From NCBI GenBank assembly GCA_964497585.1, contig CAZCDS010000057.1:1-42450 (forward strand): 42,450 bases of DNA. The letters are read 5' to 3'. The stretch's first letter is position 1, and the number at the start of each line of letters is the position of its first letter. Both the position numbers and the translations under genes were made by a program. This document shows positions 42,068 to 42,450 of this stretch, one piece after another. Below the pieces are notes generated by a model. The model saw only the letters and a list, made by a program, of their open reading frames with translations. It was not told the DNA's origin and ran no database searches. This DNA comes from CAZCDS01 sp964497585 (lineage in GTDB: Bacteria; Desulfobacterota; Desulfomonilia; Desulfomonilales; Desulfomonilaceae).

Positions 42068-42450
42068 TGGTTTCACTCCTCCCTATCTTGTTTAGACAGA
42101 CCAGTAGCTGGTTCGGTAACTTGGTCGGAACACTCGGTACCCAACCGGGAGACGGGCTTCTCTCTCAGACCCCAGGAGGACGACTCGCGGTTCGCAAGTC
42201 CAGTCCTGAGACTTTTTGCCTGATAAGGCATTTTGCACCATTTGAGCGTAGTTCTCAACACAAAAGATCAACCGAAAAGAATGAATTTGGGATGCAATTT
42301 TGTGGTAATATAAACGTGCCTATGACAAGGGTCGTCCCGCCTGCAGAGGAATTCTCAGGAAACTAGACCGGCCCAAGCTTCAATGGATTTTCTGAACTAT
42401 AGTGCCGCGCAGAAAGGATAGGTGCGAAAAAGAGCGCGACTTTTTATCGG
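42068..42450. other. Leader region upstream of the fad-like operon and window edge
   Basis: About 380 nt to the right edge. It must contain the promoter of the minus-strand fadE-like gene; an AT-rich TATATT near 42306-42313 on the minus strand is one candidate -10, without a good -35. A half-site GAATGAAT (42278-42285) recalls the TetR operator at 6436 but lacks the second half. At the far edge, GTG 42422 follows AAGGATAG and opens a plus-strand frame running off the window; too short to identify. Confidence 0.4.

Noticed and set aside
42278..42285. GAATGAAT half-site near the fad-like operon as a TetR site
   Set aside because: The inverted second half is not present, so it is likely a chance match.

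Overview
The window looks like a chromosomal segment of a GC-rich, probably anaerobic Desulfobacterota-type (deltaproteobacterial) bacterium. This is inferred from gene content: DsrE-family sulfur-relay proteins, several acyl-CoA dehydrogenases, a FadJ/thiolase/dehydrogenase beta-oxidation operon, MASE3 and multi-PAS hybrid kinases, and many TetR-type fatty-acid-style regulators. No rRNA, tRNA, CRISPR array or complete mobile element was seen, so the taxonomy is tentative.

Layout. 1-3,000: the tail of a probable molybdenum hydroxylase, a hotdog thioesterase, an alpha/beta hydrolase with a start-codon puzzle, a decayed peroxiredoxin-like pseudogene and a GNAT acetyltransferase. 3,200-6,200: a DUF374 acyltransferase, a small Cys/Pro/Trp-rich secreted protein, a LysE exporter and a UspA protein. 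6,400-10,550: a TetR regulator with a textbook promoter/operator, followed by an acetoacetate-decarboxylase-like gene and a 792-residue GAF protein. A second operator copy precedes the decarboxylase-like gene.

11,369-23,479 is a signalling island. It holds a MASE3-PAS4 hybrid kinase and, behind a strong promoter with a ~375-nt leader, a stressosome-like set: RsbR (PAS-STAS), RsbS, RsbT and an RsbT-like ATPase fused to an RsbX/SpoIIE-type phosphatase. Two tandem coiled-coil histidine kinases follow, the first broken by a one-base deletion, and then a REC-GAF-PAS-PAS-kinase-REC hybrid. No sigma factor or anti-sigma/anti-anti-sigma output pair is present, so the stressosome module seems wired to two-component signalling.

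23,700-28,400: a membrane-anchored alpha/beta hydrolase, an MMPL/RND exporter and an aldo/keto reductase. 28,550-29,430: two DsrE-family genes on the minus strand. 29,816-33,644, minus strand: histidine-phosphatase-like, ACAD10/11-type acyl-CoA dehydrogenase, TetR and APH-type kinase. The kinase plus dehydrogenase pair is the split form of eukaryotic ACAD10/ACAD11 and resembles the bacterial LvaA/LvaC pair, suggesting 4-hydroxyacyl-CoA breakdown through phosphorylation. 34,281-36,266: a putative lipoprotein and an exported protein with 11 ankyrin repeats, then a transposase remnant. 36,863-42,067, minus strand: a fadE-fadI-fadJ-like operon ending in a good intrinsic terminator.

Most likely division of labour: the right half degrades fatty and hydroxy-fatty acyl-CoAs under TetR control, and the centre senses stress or environmental signals. 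Start sites were chosen by Shine-Dalgarno position and family length, so several genes are shorter than the longest open frame.
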